NCBI GenBank assembly: GCA_032250585.1
Contig: JAVVFH010000056.1
Location: 1-16,084 of the forward strand
From: JAVVFH01 sp032250585
GTDB taxonomy: Bacteria; Pseudomonadota; Gammaproteobacteria; Xanthomonadales; SZUA-36
DNA length: 16,084 bases
Direction: 5' to 3'
Numbering within the stretch: position 1 is the stretch's first letter; each line of letters begins with the position of its first letter. A program made the position numbers and the translations under genes. Under the pieces are notes generated by a model. The model searched no databases. It saw only the letters and a program-made list of their open reading frames with translations, and was not told the origin of the DNA. This document shows positions 14,286-16,084 of the stretch, one piece after another.

Positions 14286-15758
14286 TTGTCCCCACAGCCC
14301 CCCCTTAAAATCTGTCTCGCGACCGCCGAAATGACCCCCCTGGCCAAAACCGGAGGATTGGCGGACGTGACCGCGGCGCTGACCGGGTATTTTACCCGTA
14401 CCGGTCACGACGTCCGTGCCTTGCTGCCCCTTTATGGCGGCATGGAACGCGACGGCCTCGATCTGCAGCCGCTGGCCGGCCTGCAGAATCGGGAACTGCA
14501 GGTGCGCGATCGTCTGCTGGTGTATTCGGTCGTGCGCGTGGTCCTGCCGGGACAGGAGGTCGATGTCCATCTGCTCGATTGTCCGCAACTTTACCGGGGC
14601 GAGCAGATTTATTCGGGGCCGGAAGAGCAACTGCGTTTTATCCTGCTGTCACGGGCTGCTATCGAGATGTGCCAGCACATGGCCTTTGCGCCCGATATTT
14701 TCCACTGCCACGACTGGCACTGTGCACTGATTCCGCTTTATCTGAAAACGCTGTACGCCTGGGACCGGTTGTTCAGGAACACCCGCAGCGTGCTGACCCT
14801 GCACAACATCGGCTACCAGGGCGTGTTCGGCGCAGCAGCGCTGGCTGATGCCGGCCTCGCCGACAGCGCCGCGCTGGTGGACCAGGACGATCTGCTCCAT
14901 GACCGTCTGAATTTTCTCAAGACCGGCATCGTGCACGCCGACCTGCTGACCACCGTCAGCCCGACGTATGCCCGCGAAATCCTTTCTCCGGAATACGGGA
15001 TGGGCCTGGAGCAGGCGTTGCGCGCGCGTTCCGATTCGCTGGTCGGAATCCTGAACGGGGTCGATTACGGCGAATGGAATCCGGAACACGACCCGCTGAT
15101 TCACCATCCCTATTCCGCGCGCAAACTTTCCGGCAAGGAAAAAAACAAGCAGGCGCTGGCAGCGGAAATGGGGCTGGAGTACCAGCACGACCGTCCGCTG
15201 ATCGGCATGATCACGCGGCTGACCTACCAGAAGGGCATTGACCTGGTTCAGCAGGTGTTGCCCGAAGTGCTGGACGAGCGCGAATTTTCGGTGGCCGTGC
15301 TGGGCTCCGGCGAACCGCAGCATGAGGAATTCTTACACTGGCTGCAGGCCGAGCGACCGGGTCGCGTCAGTTTCCACCCGGGCTACAACAACGCCCTTGC
15401 GCATCGCATCGAGGCGGGCAGCGACCTGTTCCTGATGCCTTCGCGCTACGAACCCTGCGGTCTGAACCAGATGTACAGTCTGCGCTACGGCACGATACCG
15501 GTGGTGCGTGCTACCGGCGGCCTGGCGGATTCCGTGCAGCATTTCGACTCCGCAAGCGGCGCGGGCACCGGCGTCGTTTTTCATGATTTCGACGCCAATG
15601 GACTGAAGTGGGCGCTCAACACGGCGCTGGACTTGTATGCGAACAAGCACGACTGGCGGCAGTTGATGGCCAATGCGATGGCGAAGAACTTCTCCTGGGA
15701 ACGCCAGGGCGGGCTGTACGTGGAGCGCTTCCGGAGGCTGTTGGGAGATCGCGGCTGA
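14286..15758 (+). CDS. glgA: Glycogen synthase (ADP-glucose type)
   Basis: 490 residues. The start is TTG 14286: an in-frame TAA lies at 14250-14252 and no ATG or GTG falls between it and the first beta strand, and GGA at 14275-14277 gives a usable ribosome site. GlgA is a GT5 glycosyltransferase that elongates alpha-1,4-glucan from ADP-glucose in the cytoplasm. Landmarks: KICLATAEMTPLAKTGGLAD with the nucleotide-sugar motif KTGGL at 21-25; HCHDWHCALIPLY near 140-152; LTLHNIGYQGVF near 168-180; TVSPTYAREI near 220-229; GILNGVDYGEWNP near 252-264; IGMITRLTYQKGIDLV near 303-318; and the C-terminal PSRYEPCGLNQMYSLRYG with VVRATGGLADSV, which carries the conserved E-x-x-C/S-G acid. Length matches the family. 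It faces glgC, the enzyme that makes its substrate. Confidence 0.95.
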   Translation: MSPQPPLKICLATAEMTPLAKTGGLADVTAALTGYFTRTGHDVRALLPLYGGMERDGLDLQPLAGLQNRELQVRDRLLVYSVVRVVLPGQEVDVHLLDCPQLYRGEQIYSGPEEQLRFILLSRAAIEMCQHMAFAPDIFHCHDWHCALIPLYLKTLYAWDRLFRNTRSVLTLHNIGYQGVFGAAALADAGLADSAALVDQDDLLHDRLNFLKTGIVHADLLTTVSPTYAREILSPEYGMGLEQALRARSDSLVGILNGVDYGEWNPEHDPLIHHPYSARKLSGKEKNKQALAAEMGLEYQHDRPLIGMITRLTYQKGIDLVQQVLPEVLDEREFSVAVLGSGEPQHEEFLHWLQAERPGRVSFHPGYNNALAHRIEAGSDLFLMPSRYEPCGLNQMYSLRYGTIPVVRATGGLADSVQHFDSASGAGTGVVFHDFDANGLKWALNTALDLYANKHDWRQLMANAMAKNFSWERQGGLYVERFRRLLGDRG

Positions 15759-15775
15759 AGCCGCGATTTGTTTTT
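15748..15775 (+). terminator. Rho-independent terminator overlapping the glgA stop
   Basis: ATCGCGGC, loop TGAA, GCCGCGAT, then TTGTTTTT: a perfect 8-bp stem with a 4-base loop. The first three loop bases are the glgA stop codon (15756-15758). The T-run lies only on the plus-strand side, so it serves glgA rather than glgC. Confidence 0.88.
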
Positions 15776-15795
15776 GGTCGAGGGGCTTGGCTGAT

Positions 15796-16084
15796 TCAGA
15801 GCATGTGCGGGCAGACCAGCACCACGCCTTCGCCGGTCACCTTGAAGCGCTTGGCGTCCTCGGCGTGGTCTTCGCCGATCACCGTGCCGTCGGGAATCAC
15901 GCAGCGCTTGTCGATGATGGCCCGCGTGATGCGGCAGTGCTTGCCGATATTGACCTGCGGCAGAATCACGGCCTGGATGATTTCGCTGCCTTCGTCAATG
16001 GTGACGCTTGAGAACAGCAGGGACTGGCGCACGTAGGCGCCCGACACGATACAGCCGCCGGAGACCATGGAGTTGGTGGCCATG
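15796..16084 (-). CDS. glgC: Glucose-1-phosphate adenylyltransferase, C-terminal part
   Basis: The last ~95 codons of a gene that enters from the right edge and ends at TGA (15798-15796). The visible part is the left-handed beta-helix domain: SMVSGGCIVSGAYVRQSLLF, EGSEIIQAVILPQVNIG, ITRAIIDKRCVIPDGTVIGE, then DAKRFKVTGEGVVLVCPHML. This closely follows E. coli-type GlgC, including the SGGC and VIP-x-G-x-VIGE signatures. The enzyme makes ADP-glucose from glucose-1-phosphate and ATP, the committed step of bacterial glycogen synthesis, and is usually allosterically controlled. The N-terminal nucleotidyltransferase domain lies outside the window. It converges with glgA across a 37-base gap. The codon at the window edge reads as ATG but is internal. 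Confidence 0.93.
   Translation of the reverse strand, partial: MATNSMVSGGCIVSGAYVRQSLLFSSVTIDEGSEIIQAVILPQVNIGKHCRITRAIIDKRCVIPDGTVIGEDHAEDAKRFKVTGEGVVLVCPHML

Overview
The window is a GC-rich chromosomal segment from a bacterium, most likely a gammaproteobacterium of the Lysobacterales/Wenzhouxiangella kind. This placement is inferred from the HtpX-like leader, the OPT plus YfcC-family transporter pair, the secreted M11-type metalloprotease with FN3/PKD and characteristic C-terminal modules, and the glgA/glgC pair. It is a family-level guess that no marker gene here confirms. I see no rRNA, tRNA, CRISPR array, phage or insertion-sequence signature. No stretch longer than 300 bases lacks a gene or gene remnant.

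Layout, left to right. (1) 1-284, minus: the 5' part of a membrane protein whose first ~50 residues look like HtpX. A sigma-32-like promoter lies upstream. (2) 436-4317, plus: a tight three-gene run of a small flavodoxin-fold protein, an OPT-family oligopeptide transporter and a YfcC/DcuC-family carrier, the last two overlapping by 4 bases (GTGA). This looks like a peptide and amino-acid uptake unit. (3) 4308-5542, minus: wreckage of a membrane hybrid histidine kinase with pieces in three reading frames. (4) 5769-6938, plus: a fold-III PLP decarboxylase of the ornithine decarboxylase type with an atypical active-site loop. (5) 6949 to about 7385, minus: only the C-terminal half of a CaCA (YrbG-like) cation exchanger. 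(6) 7512-9202, plus: a 123-residue protein I do not recognise, then 4-aminobutyrate aminotransferase. (7) 9358-12297, plus: a large secreted multidomain metalloprotease with its own leader and a strong terminator. (8) 12434-13525, plus: a membrane-anchored HSL-type alpha/beta hydrolase. (9) 13538-14186, minus: an enoyl-CoA hydratase gene broken by an internal frameshifting deletion. (10) 14286-15758, plus: glycogen synthase glgA, facing the C-terminal end of glgC (15796-16084, minus).

Functional themes: extracellular protein breakdown (M11 protease), import of peptides and amino acids (OPT, YfcC-like carrier), and amine/GABA metabolism (decarboxylase to diamine, GabT to succinate semialdehyde) fit a proteolytic, amino-acid-using heterotroph. 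GlgA/GlgC make storage glycogen. These links are inferred from gene content.

The most unusual feature is the concentration of damage. The histidine kinase, the CaCA exchanger and the enoyl-CoA hydratase have each lost catalytic or transport core segments, and all three lie on the minus strand between intact plus-strand genes. The leftmost minus-strand gene also departs from its apparent family after about 50 residues. Other points worth a second look are the Cys-Cys active-site loop of the decarboxylase, the orphan 123-residue protein, a 24-base palindrome upstream of glgA, and the glgA stop codon sitting inside its terminator loop.
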